Shown piece by piece: positions 17,617 to 24,853 of a stretch of 64,000 nucleotides of DNA (its first letter is position 1; every line of letters begins with the position of its first letter). This DNA is from Microbacterium karelineae. Its GTDB lineage: Bacteria > Actinomycetota > Actinomycetes > Actinomycetales > Microbacteriaceae. Below the pieces are notes generated by a model. That model was given only the letters and a program-made list of their open reading frames with translations. It had not been told where the DNA came from and did not search any database. The stretch spans positions 248,001 through 312,000 of the forward strand of contig NZ_WFIX01000175.1 of assembly GCF_009745985.1 (NCBI RefSeq), written 5' to 3'. The translations under genes were made by a program, and so were the position numbers.

Positions 17617-17632
17617 GAAACACCGAGGAAAC
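17617..17632 (+). promoter_or_regulatory. GlnR-box-like direct repeat GAAAC-N6-GAAAC
   Basis: GAAAC (17617-17621) and GAAAC (17628-17632) are separated by exactly six bases, the spacing of GlnR a- and b-sites in actinobacteria. It lies between narK and trmD. GlnR regulation is inferred; no glnR gene is in the window. Confidence 0.5.
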
Positions 17633-17649
17633 ACGCCCATCCCGTCATT

Positions 17650-17693
17650 TCTGGCACATCCCGTAGCGGGAATCGGTGAAGGGAAGTGCCAGA
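17650..17693. repeat. nested inverted repeat before trmD
   Basis: TCTGGCAC at 17650-17657 is complementary to GTGCCAGA at 17686-17693, and a smaller CCCG-TAG-CGGG hairpin lies between them. Because trmD transcription probably starts downstream, the element acts, if at all, at the DNA level or as a terminator for leftward transcripts. Confidence 0.4.
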
Positions 17694-17702
17694 GATGAGG
17701 AA

Positions 17703-17708
17703 TAGCAT
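17703..17708 (+). promoter_or_regulatory. leaderless -10 element for trmD
   Basis: TAGCAT ends six bases before the trmD ATG at 17715. No ribosome binding site precedes the start, which fits a leaderless transcript with its own promoter, away from the usual rpsP-rimM operon. Confidence 0.45.
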
Positions 17709-17714
17709 CGAGGG

Positions 17715-18404
17715 ATGCGCATCGACATCGTCACGATCTTCCCGGCGTTCTTCGACGTGCTCGATGTGTCGCTCATCGGCCGGGCACGGGGCACAGGGAT
17801 CCTCGATGTGCGCGTGCACGATCTGCGCGACTGGACGCACGATCGCCACCGCACCGTCGACGACACGCCCTATGGCGGCGGCGCCGGCATGGTGATGAAG
17901 CCCGAGCCGTGGGGCGAGGCGCTCGACGAGATCCTGGGAGACGACGCCGTGCTCGTCGTGCCGACGCCTTCCGGCGAGGTCTTCACACAGGGCACGGCGC
18001 GCGAGTTCGCCGACGAGGGACAGCTCGTGTTCGCCTGCGGGCGGTATGAGGGCATCGATCAGCGCGTGCTCGACCACTACGCCGCCCGCGGGCGCGTGCG
18101 GTTCGTCAGCATCGGCGACTACGTGCTCAACGGCGGGGAGGTCGCCGCGATGGCGATGATCGAGGCGGTCGGCCGCCTCGTCCCTGGTGTGGTCGGCAAT
18201 CCCGAGAGCCTCGTCGAGGAATCGCACGAGCTGGGCATGCTCGAGTATCCGATCTACACGAAGCCGGCGTCGTGGCGCGGGCTCGACGTCCCCGATGTGC
18301 TGCTCAGCGGCCACCACGGAAAGGTCGCCGAGTGGCGTCGCGAGCAGGCGATCGCCCGCACGCGCGAGAGGCGGCCCGAGCTGCTGGAGGGATCCGCCGA
18401 ATGA
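17715..18404 (+). CDS. trmD: tRNA (guanine-37-N1)-methyltransferase
   Basis: A 229-residue SPOUT-class methyltransferase that makes m1G37 in tRNA anticodon loops and prevents frameshifting. Conserved blocks: [14 protein letters not shown] at the start, [30 protein letters not shown], and the trefoil-knot SAM site [11 protein letters not shown] with [14 protein letters not shown] after it. It is normally encoded between rimM and rplS. Here it is alone, with narK divergent upstream and a MogA-like gene overlapping its stop (ATGA), while rplS lies 17 kb away. An essential tRNA gene is thus co-transcribed with molybdenum cofactor genes. Confidence 0.95.
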   Translation: MRIDIVTIFPAFFDVLDVSLIGRARGTGILDVRVHDLRDWTHDRHRTVDDTPYGGGAGMVMKPEPWGEALDEILGDDAVLVVPTPSGEVFTQGTAREFADEGQLVFACGRYEGIDQRVLDHYAARGRVRFVSIGDYVLNGGEVAAMAMIEAVGRLVPGVVGNPESLVEESHELGMLEYPIYTKPASWRGLDVPDVLLSGHHGKVAEWRREQAIARTRERRPELLEGSAE

Positions 18405-18976
18405 GCCAGGCGGGGCATGCCTCGGGAGCACCCGGCGGATCAGCTGTGGGCGCGTCGCGGGCGCACGGATCGAGCGCCGCATCGCCCGGCGCCGGGAACG
18501 CCGTGCGCGCCGCCGTCATCACCGTGAGCGACCGCTCCGCCGCCGGGAAGCGGACGGATCGCGGTGGGCCCGTGGCGGTCGAGGCGCTGCGCGAGGCCGG
18601 CTTCGACACCGTGGAGGCGAGGATCGTGCCCGACGGCGCCGACTCCGTGGCCGAGGCGCTGAGGAGCGCCCTCGAATCGGGCGCGCGCCTCGTCGTCACG
18701 ACCGGCGGCACGGGCATCGCACCGCGCGACCTGACCCCGGAGGGAACGGCCCGCGTCCTCGACCGGCAGATCCCGGGGATCCCCGAGGAGCTGCGCCGGA
18801 TCGGTGCCGCCGTCGCTCCGGGCGGCCTGCTGTCCCGCGGCATCGCCGGCATCGCGGGCGACGCGATCGTCGTCAACCTGCCCGGCTCGCCGGGCGGCGT
18901 GCGCGACGGCATGGAGCTGATCCTCCGCGTCGCGCCCCACGCGCTCGCACAGCTCGAGGGAGGCGACCATGGGTGA
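18401..18976 (+). CDS. MogA/MoaB-family molybdopterin adenylyltransferase
   Basis: A 191-residue protein. After a Ser/Gly/Ala-rich N-terminal extension of about 35 residues comes the MogA/MoaB fold: [38 protein letters not shown] (the molybdopterin-binding loop) and [13 protein letters not shown]-like [15 protein letters not shown] near the end. It activates molybdopterin by adenylylation before MoeA inserts molybdenum. It begins inside the trmD stop (ATGA) and its own end overlaps moaE by eight bases. The long extension is unusual; a start further in near VRAAVITVS is possible but less well coupled. Confidence 0.88.
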   Translation: MSQAGHASGAPGGSAVGASRAHGSSAASPGAGNAVRAAVITVSDRSAAGKRTDRGGPVAVEALREAGFDTVEARIVPDGADSVAEALRSALESGARLVVTTGGTGIAPRDLTPEGTARVLDRQIPGIPEELRRIGAAVAPGGLLSRGIAGIAGDAIVVNLPGSPGGVRDGMELILRVAPHALAQLEGGDHG

Positions 18977-19397
18977 GGTCCGGCGCGCGGCGCTCAGCGC
19001 GGATCCGATCGCCCTCGAAGACCACCTCGCCGCCGTCGACGATCCGCGCATGGGCGCCGAGACGAGCTTCGTCGGCCGTGTGCGCGATCACGACCCGGAT
19101 GCGACCGGCGCCGTCGCAGCGCTCGAGTACACATCGCACCCAGACGCGGAGCGGATCCTCGGGGAGATCGCGGCGCGCGCCGCCGAGCGCACGGGATCCC
19201 TCGTCGCCGTGAGCCACCGCATCGGCCGCCTCGCCGTCGGAGACGCCGCCGTCGTGATCGCGGTCGCGTCGCCGCATCGCGCGGAGGCCTTCGACGCCTG
19301 CCGCGCAGTCATCGAGGACATCAAGCGCGAGCTGCCCGTGTGGAAGCGCCAGATCGAGGCCGACGGCACCACGGCCTGGAAGGGCATCGGGGGCTGA
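18969..19397 (+). CDS. moaE: molybdopterin synthase catalytic subunit MoaE
   Basis: A 142-residue MoaE. Typical blocks: ETSFVGRVRDHDPD, VAALEYTSHPDAERIL, VAVSHRIGRLAVGDAAVVIAV and the C-terminal active-site segment RELPVWKRQIEADGTTAWKG with the conserved lysines. With the thiocarboxylated C-terminus of MoaD it converts cPMP to molybdopterin. It is translationally coupled to the MogA-like gene. It converges on moaD, which is on the other strand only ten bases away, so the two subunits of one enzyme belong to facing transcription units. Confidence 0.93.
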   Translation: MGEVRRAALSADPIALEDHLAAVDDPRMGAETSFVGRVRDHDPDATGAVAALEYTSHPDAERILGEIAARAAERTGSLVAVSHRIGRLAVGDAAVVIAVASPHRAEAFDACRAVIEDIKRELPVWKRQIEADGTTAWKGIGG

Positions 19398-19407
19398 CGG
19401 ATCCGCG

Positions 19408-19641
19408 TCACCCGCCCGCGAAGGGCGGGAGGACGTCGATGGTCTCCGAGCCCGTGAGCGGGGCGTCGTCGTCGCGGCGGGCGCCGTCGACGAGCACGGC
19501 GCAGCGGGGGAGGACACCGCCGAGGCCCGGGTGATCGGCGATCAGCGCCGAGCGGAGGGCGTCGAGCGTCGTTTCGTCGCGGGTCTCCTCGGCCGCCCCA
19601 GCGGCCTCCTCGGCCGCGGCGAAGAACCGCACGCGGGTCAC
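19408..19641 (-). CDS. moaD: molybdopterin synthase sulfur carrier subunit MoaD
   Basis: A 77-residue ubiquitin-like sulfur carrier (MoaD/ThiS family). It starts MTRVRFFAAAEEAAG and ends LPPFAGG; the exposed Gly-Gly terminus is the site that MoeB adenylates and thiolates. The conserved ETIDVLPP strand precedes it. Its start overlaps the stop of the DUF6457 gene, so the two are coupled. It faces moaE. The partner MoeB and MoaE in the same window support a molybdenum-cofactor rather than thiamine role. Confidence 0.9.
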   Translation of the reverse strand: MTRVRFFAAAEEAAGAAEETRDETTLDALRSALIADHPGLGGVLPRCAVLVDGARRDDDAPLTGSETIDVLPPFAGG

Positions 19642-19901
19642 GCGTCCCAGCCCTTCGCGAGCGCCGTGACGGTCGAGATCGCGGCGCGCGCCGCGCCAGG
19701 GTCGTCCGAACGGCCCGCGGCGAGGCCTGCGAGGAACGCCGTGAGGGGGGCGGCGGGGCGCGCGACGCCGTGCGCCACGTCACGCGCGAGGTCGAGGACG
19801 AGCGGGATGTCGATGTCTCCGGCGTCGAGGCCGAGCTCGGCGCACGCGGCGCGCGTCCACTCGTCGAGCGCCTCGGGGGGCAGGTGTCGCTGATCGCTCA
19901 T
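19638..19901 (-). CDS. DUF6457-type small protein
   Basis: An 87-residue protein: LPPEALDEWTRAACAELGLD, then DIPLVLDLARDVAHGVARPAAPLTAFLAGLAAG. This helical domain is, to my knowledge, often found fused to or beside MobA-type molybdenum cofactor guanylyltransferases in actinobacteria, but no MobA domain is present here. It overlaps moaD by four bases. ATG at 19901 is the natural start; the longer in-frame sequence upstream is a shadow. Function unknown, probably connected with molybdenum cofactor. Confidence 0.75.
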   Translation of the reverse strand: MSDQRHLPPEALDEWTRAACAELGLDAGDIDIPLVLDLARDVAHGVARPAAPLTAFLAGLAAGRSDDPGAARAAISTVTALAKGWDA

Positions 19902-19960
19902 GGGGATCCTTCCGTCGCCCCGATCCTCCCACGCCAGGCGCCGAGGCGCTCGCGGCCGCT

Positions 19961-20016
19961 TCCCGAGTGCGGACGCGCCCTTTTCTGCCCGTGTCGGGGC
20001 GGAAGCGCACTCGGGA
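19961..20016. repeat. 11-bp inverted repeat between moaC and the DUF6457 gene
   Basis: TCCCGAGTGCG at 19961-19971 is perfectly complementary to CGCACTCGGGA at 20006-20016, with a 34-base spacer containing a T-run (CCTTTTCTG). It fills most of the 140-base gap downstream of moaC and could be a terminator or a dispersed palindromic element. Confidence 0.45.
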
Positions 20017-20044
20017 CGCCGTGTGAGCCGCGCGGCGGCGGGCG

Positions 20045-20527
20045 TCACTCGCCGGGGCGCGTCCAGTCGCCGCTGCGGCCGCCCGACTTGGCGACGATGC
20101 GCGCGTTCTCGATGAGGGCGGAGCGGTCGATGCCCTTGACCATGTCGAGCACCGTGAGCGCCGCGACTGTGACCGCCGTGACGGCTTCCATCTCGACGCC
20201 CGTGCGATCCGCGGTGCGGCAGGTCGCCTCGATCGCGACACCGTCGCCGGTGATCTCCAGATCGACCGTCGCGCCGTGCACCCCGATGACGTGGGCGAGC
20301 GGCAGCAGATCGGGCGTCTTCTTCGCCGCCTGGATCCCCGCGATCCGCGCGACCGCCAGCACATCGCCCTTCGGGACGGTCTGATCGCGCAGCGCCGCGA
20401 CGGTCTCGGCGGCGACGCGCACGAATCCGCGCGCTGTTGCGGAGCGGACGGTGGGCTGCTTCTCGGTGACGTCGACCATCCGCGCGTGGCCGGAGGCGTC
20501 GAGGTGGGTGAAGGCGGGGGAGCTCAT
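20045..20527 (-). CDS. moaC: cyclic pyranopterin monophosphate synthase MoaC
   Basis: A 160-residue MoaC, which with MoaA turns GTP into cPMP, the first step of molybdenum cofactor synthesis. Signature blocks: MVDVTEKQPTVRSATA, RIAGIQAAKKTPDLLPLAHVIG (with catalytic Lys and His), MEAVTAVTVAALTVLDMVKGID and the C-terminal KSGGRSGDWTRPGE. It reads away from moeA with about 60 bases between them. The minus-strand start region has CATGCT followed by six bases and ATG, a weak match to the leaderless pattern. Length is normal. Confidence 0.94.
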   Translation of the reverse strand: MSSPAFTHLDASGHARMVDVTEKQPTVRSATARGFVRVAAETVAALRDQTVPKGDVLAVARIAGIQAAKKTPDLLPLAHVIGVHGATVDLEITGDGVAIEATCRTADRTGVEMEAVTAVTVAALTVLDMVKGIDRSALIENARIVAKSGGRSGDWTRPGE

Positions 20528-20587
20528 TGCACCAGCATGACATCGACGGGCGCTCCCCGCCGGCGGGATCAGAACGTCCGAGAGAGC

Positions 20588-21826
20588 TCAGAACGGCGGC
20601 GAGAGCAGCACGACCTCGACGAGGTCGCCTTCTTCGACGGCCGACGTCTCGGCGGGGATGATCGCGTAGCCCTCTGCGAGCCCGAGCCCGCCGACGAGGT
20701 GGGATCCGGATCCGCCTGCGGTCGCGGGACGGACCCGCCATCCGCCGGCGTCCGCGCGGTCGACGACGATCGGCACGTGCTGGCGCCGCCCGGGTGGTGT
20801 GCGCCACGCCGTCGCCGCGGGAAGGCGGAGGCTCGCGCGATGGATCCGGTCTCGGCCCTGCAGGGCGAGGAGCGCCGGGCGCACGAACGCCTCGAACGAG
20901 ACCGCGACGCTCACGGGATTGCCAGGGAGGCCGAAGAAGAGGGCGCCGCCGTCGAGCGTGCCGAACGCCTGCGGCTTGCCGGGCTGCATCGCGACCTTCG
21001 AGAAGCGGATCCGCCCGTCGAGTGCCTGCTTCACGGGCTCATAGGCGCCCGCGCTCACGCCGCCGGAGGTGATGATCGCGTCGGCGCCGGCATGACGGGC
21101 GAGGAGCGAGGTCAGCTCGAGGGGGTCGTCGCCGACGCTTGTGCGCAGGGCGACCTCGGCCCCCGTCTCGGCGACGAGGCCGGCGAGGAGCGTCGAGTTC
21201 GAGTCGGGGATCTGACCGGGTCCCGCCGCGGTGCCCGCCGGGACGAGCTCGGATCCTGTCGAGACGACGACGACGCGCGGCCGACGCGAGGCGCGCACCG
21301 TGGTGACACCCGCCGCGACGAGCGCCGAGAGCTGCAGGGGCCCGATGAGCGACCCCGCGGGCAGTACGACGTCGCCGGCGGCCATATCCTCGGCGCGACG
21401 TCGGATGTGGGCGCCGCGGGCGCGGGGCGCGGCCGTGACGACGGCGGCGTCGAGCGAGCCCGAGAGGCCGCCGGCCGTGTCCTCGAACGGCACGACCGCG
21501 TCGGCGTCGCTGGGCACGCGCGCGCCCGTCATGATCCGCGCGGCATCGCCGGCGCCGATCGGTGGATCGTCGGCGGATCCGGCCGGCACATCGCCCACGA
21601 CGCGCAGGGCGGCGGGGGAGGAGGCAGCGTCCGCGACGTCCGCGAAGCGCACCGCGAAGCCGTCCATCGCGGAGTTGTCGAAGGCGGGGATGTCGACGGC
21701 GGCGATCGCGTCCTCGGCGAGCGTGCGCCCGGCCGCGTCGGCGGCGGCGACCGCCTCCGCGGAGAGCGGCGCCACGGCGTCGAGGATCCGCGTGAGGTGC
21801 GCGTCGACGGTCACGAGCTCGGTCAT
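20588..21826 (-). CDS. moeA: molybdopterin molybdenumtransferase MoeA
   Basis: A 412-residue MoeA that inserts molybdate into adenylylated molybdopterin. Domain I/II features: DIPAFDNSAMDGFAVRF, GEA-like ARIMTGARVPSDADAVVPFE; domain III is the MogA-like fold with VVSTGSELVPAG, PDSNSTLLAGLV, ITSGGVSAGAYEPVK and FGLPGNPVSVAVSFE; domain IV is the C-terminal beta-barrel. TACGGT on the minus strand (21833-21838) ends six bases before the ATG, so the message is probably leaderless. It is co-oriented with moeB and moaC. Confidence 0.93.
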   Translation of the reverse strand: MTELVTVDAHLTRILDAVAPLSAEAVAAADAAGRTLAEDAIAAVDIPAFDNSAMDGFAVRFADVADAASSPAALRVVGDVPAGSADDPPIGAGDAARIMTGARVPSDADAVVPFEDTAGGLSGSLDAAVVTAAPRARGAHIRRRAEDMAAGDVVLPAGSLIGPLQLSALVAAGVTTVRASRRPRVVVVSTGSELVPAGTAAGPGQIPDSNSTLLAGLVAETGAEVALRTSVGDDPLELTSLLARHAGADAIITSGGVSAGAYEPVKQALDGRIRFSKVAMQPGKPQAFGTLDGGALFFGLPGNPVSVAVSFEAFVRPALLALQGRDRIHRASLRLPAATAWRTPPGRRQHVPIVVDRADAGGWRVRPATAGGSGSHLVGGLGLAEGYAIIPAETSAVEEGDLVEVVLLSPPF

Positions 21827-21832
21827 GGGGGT

Positions 21833-21838
21833 ACCGTA
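21833..21838 (-). promoter_or_regulatory. leaderless -10 element for moeA
   Basis: TACGGT (minus strand) is followed by six C/A bases and the moeA ATG at 21826. Confidence 0.45.
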
Positions 21839-21856
21839 TCGCGGCTCGTTCGGACG

Positions 21857-23110
21857 CTACTCGGCGAGTGAGGCCCAGGCTCGCATTCCACCGGCGAGCG
21901 AGCGCGTGGTCATCCCGGCGCTCGCGAGCGCGGCGGTCGCGCGGGCCGAGCGGACGCCGACCGCGCATACCGTGATGACCTCGCGGTCTCCGGCGTCCGC
22001 GCGCAGGCGTGCGGCCGCGCCGTTCGGGTCCGCGAGGATCTCGCCGACGGGGAGCCAGACGGATCCGGGTATCGCGATCGTCGCGCGCTCGTCGGCTTCG
22101 CGGACGTCGACGATGAGGGGCGTTGCCGCTTGCGGTGCCGTCGATGCGCCGTCGGGCGTCGCGGACGCATCGGCTCGCGAGCCGTCGTCGACGCCGTCAC
22201 CCGCCGTCGCGGCGCCGAGGAGCGTGACGAGCTCGCCTGCATCGATCGTCGCGCCGGCAGGCGTCGGCGCAGCGGCACTCCGCGAGCGCTCCGTGCGATC
22301 GGTCGCGGCGACTCCTCGTGAGTCGGCGCGCGCGCGCGCCGTCACTGACGGCCGGAACGGCACCTCGCGCGTCGACGAGCGCAGACCGTCGACGAGCGCG
22401 ATGCGGCCGACGAGGGGATCTCCGATGCCGGCGATGAGGAGGATCGCCTGCGTCGCCATGAGCGAGCCGACCTGCATGACGAGCGCGCCGAGCACGCCGA
22501 CGTCGGCGCAGGTGGGGACGTTTCCCGCGGATCCCGGGGGATGGAGGTCGGCGAGCCGCGTGGCGGGCACGCCGGCGGGCGGGCGCGACCAGAACACCGT
22601 CACCTGCGCGTGGAACTCCTGCACGACGCCCCAGACGAGCGGCACGCCGAGCGTGTCGCACGCGCCCGCGACGGCCTCGCGGGTATCGAAGGCGTCGGTC
22701 CCGTCGAGAACGACGTCGGCGCCCGCGAGGAGCTGGCGCGCGTTGTCGGGATCCAGGCGCTCGCATACGGGGATCACCTCGCACTCGGGCGCGAGATCGG
22801 CCGCCGCCCGCACGGCGCCGTCGACCTTGAGCGCGCCGACGTCGCCCACGCGGTGCATGATCTGCCGCTGAAGATTCGAGTGCTCGACGACATCGTCATC
22901 GATGACGGTGAGGCGCCCGATGCCCGCCGCGGCGAGGGCGAGGACGGCGGGGGATCCCAGCCCGCCCGCGCCGACGATCGCGACGTGCGCGGCCGCGAGG
23001 CGGCGCTGCCCGATCTCGCCCAGGGGGAACAGCACCGCGTGGCGCGCCGTGCGGGCGGCCTCGGTCGCGCTCAGGGTGGCGCCCGGTTCGACGAGCGGGG
23101 GAAGGGACAC
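21857..23110 (-). CDS. MoeB/ThiF-type adenylyltransferase with rhodanese domain
   Basis: A 417-residue fusion. The N-terminal two thirds is an E1-like activating enzyme: nucleotide site HVAIVGAGGLGSPAVLALAAAGIG, the catalytic DDDVVEHSNLQRQ stretch, VVLDGTDAFDTR, and a CADVG region. A Ser/Ala-rich linker (about 270-320) leads to a rhodanese domain (LIVDVREADERATIAIPGSVWLP, active-site loop TVCAVGVRSA). It should adenylate and sulfurate the MoaD C-terminus, like eukaryotic MOCS3. The usual zinc-binding CxxC pair is reduced, which is a point to check. I chose GTG at 23110 because TACGCT with a six-base gap precedes it. Confidence 0.88.
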   Translation of the reverse strand: MSLPPLVEPGATLSATEAARTARHAVLFPLGEIGQRRLAAAHVAIVGAGGLGSPAVLALAAAGIGRLTVIDDDVVEHSNLQRQIMHRVGDVGALKVDGAVRAAADLAPECEVIPVCERLDPDNARQLLAGADVVLDGTDAFDTREAVAGACDTLGVPLVWGVVQEFHAQVTVFWSRPPAGVPATRLADLHPPGSAGNVPTCADVGVLGALVMQVGSLMATQAILLIAGIGDPLVGRIALVDGLRSSTREVPFRPSVTARARADSRGVAATDRTERSRSAAAPTPAGATIDAGELVTLLGAATAGDGVDDGSRADASATPDGASTAPQAATPLIVDVREADERATIAIPGSVWLPVGEILADPNGAAARLRADAGDREVITVCAVGVRSARATAALASAGMTTRSLAGGMRAWASLAE

Positions 23111-23116
23111 CCTTCG

Positions 23117-23122
23117 AGCGTA
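23117..23122 (-). promoter_or_regulatory. leaderless -10 element for moeB
   Basis: TACGCT on the minus strand ends six bases before the GTG at 23110. This decides the start in favour of GTG 23110 over the upstream in-frame codon at 23197. Confidence 0.45.
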
Positions 23123-23170
23123 CCCACGCGCCGAGGGCCGGGCGCCACCGCGCCCGACGCCCCGCAGCAG

Positions 23171-23214
23171 CCACGACACGCCTCTGCGGCGCGGCACGTC
23201 AGGGCGTGTCGTGG
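23171..23214. repeat. 12-bp inverted repeat between moeB and modA
   Basis: CCACGACACGCC (23171-23182) pairs perfectly with GGCGTGTCGTGG (23203-23214) across 20 bases. It lies between two divergent genes and could be an operator for a shared regulator or a dispersed palindrome. No modE gene is present in the window. Confidence 0.5.
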
Positions 23215-23259
23215 TGACCGCGGGGCGTGCCCGTGCCCGCTCTGTGGTGGGATGGCAGG

Positions 23260-23991
23260 ATGCGCCGCGCCTGGATCGTCATCCTCGGAGTCGCCGCGGC
23301 ACTGTCGCTCGCCGCGTGTGCGCCCGCGGGCGACGAGCGCGAGATCCGCGTGGCGGCGGCGGCCTCGCTCCAGGGCGCGTTCGACGAGATCGTCGCGGCA
23401 TTCGAGGAGGCGCACCCCGGTGTGCGCGTCGCGCCCGTCGTCTACGACGGATCCAGCACTCTCGCGACGCAGATCGCCGAGGGCGCCCCCATCGACGTCG
23501 CCGCGTTCGCGGACGAACGGACGATGGAGCGCATCGCGGATCAGGTCGACGAGCCGCGGATCTTCGCGACGAACAGCCTCGTGATCGCCGTGCCGGAGGG
23601 CACGGATCGCGTCGCGACGCTCGACGACCTCGCGGATGATCCGCTCGACGTCGTCGCGTGCGCCCCCGAGGTGCCGTGCGGCGCGGCCACGCAGGAGGCC
23701 CTCGACGCCGCCGGCGTCGACCTCGTCGCGGCGAGCCTCGAGCAGAACGTCACGGCCGTCGCCCGGAAGGTCGCGACGGGCGTCGCGGACGCGGGGATCG
23801 TCTATCGCACCGATGCGGCGGCGACGGCCGGGATCGCGGCCGTCGAGGATCCGCGCCTCGACGAGGTCGTGAATCGCTATCCGATCGCGGCCGTCGCGGC
23901 GGCGGGCGACGACGCGCGGGCCTTCGTCGACTACGTCCTCGCCGGCGACGCGCAGGAGGAGCTCGCGCAGTGGGGGTTCGGCGCGCCATGA
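23260..23991 (+). CDS. modA: molybdate ABC transporter substrate-binding lipoprotein ModA
   Basis: A 243-residue periplasmic-type binding protein exported as a lipoprotein (lipobox LSLAAC at about 16-21). The ModA pattern follows: EIRVAAAASLQGAFDEIVAAFE, VYDGSSTLATQIAEGAPIDVAAFAD, IVVPEGTD-like IAVPEGTDRVATLDDLA, CGAATQEALDAAG, TGVADAGIVYRTDA and a C-terminal FVDYVLAGDAQEELAQWGFG. It captures molybdate for ModBC. ATG at 23260 gives the signal peptide; TGGGAT with a six-base gap precedes it. modB follows after about 50 bases. Confidence 0.92.
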   Translation: MRRAWIVILGVAAALSLAACAPAGDEREIRVAAAASLQGAFDEIVAAFEEAHPGVRVAPVVYDGSSTLATQIAEGAPIDVAAFADERTMERIADQVDEPRIFATNSLVIAVPEGTDRVATLDDLADDPLDVVACAPEVPCGAATQEALDAAGVDLVAASLEQNVTAVARKVATGVADAGIVYRTDAAATAGIAAVEDPRLDEVVNRYPIAAVAAAGDDARAFVDYVLAGDAQEELAQWGFGAP

Positions 23992-24040
23992 TGAGGGAGA
24001 GGATCCGCCCGCGCGTGAGAACAGGGAGCCGACGACCACG

Positions 24041-24853
24041 ATGATGCGCACCGCACCGCCCGCGCCGGCCGGCGTGCCGCGCCTGCTGGCCGTCCCGGCG
24101 GCGATCGCGCTCCTGTTCCTCCTGCTCCCGCTCGGAGCGCTCGTCGCCCGCGTCGAGTGGCCCACGCTCTGGGACGACGTCACGACGCCCGCCGCGCTCA
24201 GCGCGCTCGCGCTCTCGCTTGCGACCGCCACGATCGCGACGGCGATCTGCATCCTCGTCGGGATCCCCCTCGCGATCAGGATCGCGCGGGCGCGGCCCGC
24301 CATCGCGGCCGTGCTGCGGGTGCTCGTGACGATCCCGCTCGTGCTGCCGCCTCTCGTCGGCGGCGTCGCCCTGCTGTTCCTCTACGGGGGCTCGAGCCAC
24401 GTCGGGGCGTGGCTCGAGCGCGCCGGCGTCGCCCTGCCGTTCACGACTGCCGCCGTGATCGTGGCCCAGGTGTTCGTCGCCCTGCCGTTCCTCGTGATCG
24501 CCGTCGAGGGATCCGTGCGCACGGCGGGGACCGACTATGAGCGCACGGCGGCGTCGCTCGGCGCGGGCCGCTGGACGACGCTGCGGCGCGTCACGCTGCC
24601 TCTCGCGGTCGACGGCATCGTCGCGGGCGTGATCCTCTGTTTCGCCCGGGCGATCGGCGAGTTCGGCGCGACGGCCCTGTTCGCCGGCAACGCACCCGGC
24701 GTGACCCAGACGATGCCGCTCGCGATCTACACCGCGTTCAATGGATCCGGCCTCGGCCAGGGGCCCGCCGTCGCGCTCGCGCTGCTTCTGCTCGTGACCG
24801 TCCTCGTCGTGCTGCTCGTCGTGCGATCCTGGCGCCCGGGCGGCGTCCGATGA
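24041..24853 (+). CDS. modB: molybdate ABC transporter permease ModB
   Basis: A 270-residue inner-membrane permease with five to six transmembrane helices. The EAA loop that docks on the ATPase reads EGSVRTAGTDYERTAASLGAGRWTTLRRVTLPLAVDGI. FARAIGEFGATALFAGN is characteristic of ModB. The start is one of two adjacent ATG codons at 24041/24044, preceded by a GGGAG ribosome binding site. Its TGA overlaps the ATG of modC (ATGA). Confidence 0.92.
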   Translation: MMRTAPPAPAGVPRLLAVPAAIALLFLLLPLGALVARVEWPTLWDDVTTPAALSALALSLATATIATAICILVGIPLAIRIARARPAIAAVLRVLVTIPLVLPPLVGGVALLFLYGGSSHVGAWLERAGVALPFTTAAVIVAQVFVALPFLVIAVEGSVRTAGTDYERTAASLGAGRWTTLRRVTLPLAVDGIVAGVILCFARAIGEFGATALFAGNAPGVTQTMPLAIYTAFNGSGLGQGPAVALALLLLVTVLVVLLVVRSWRPGGVR

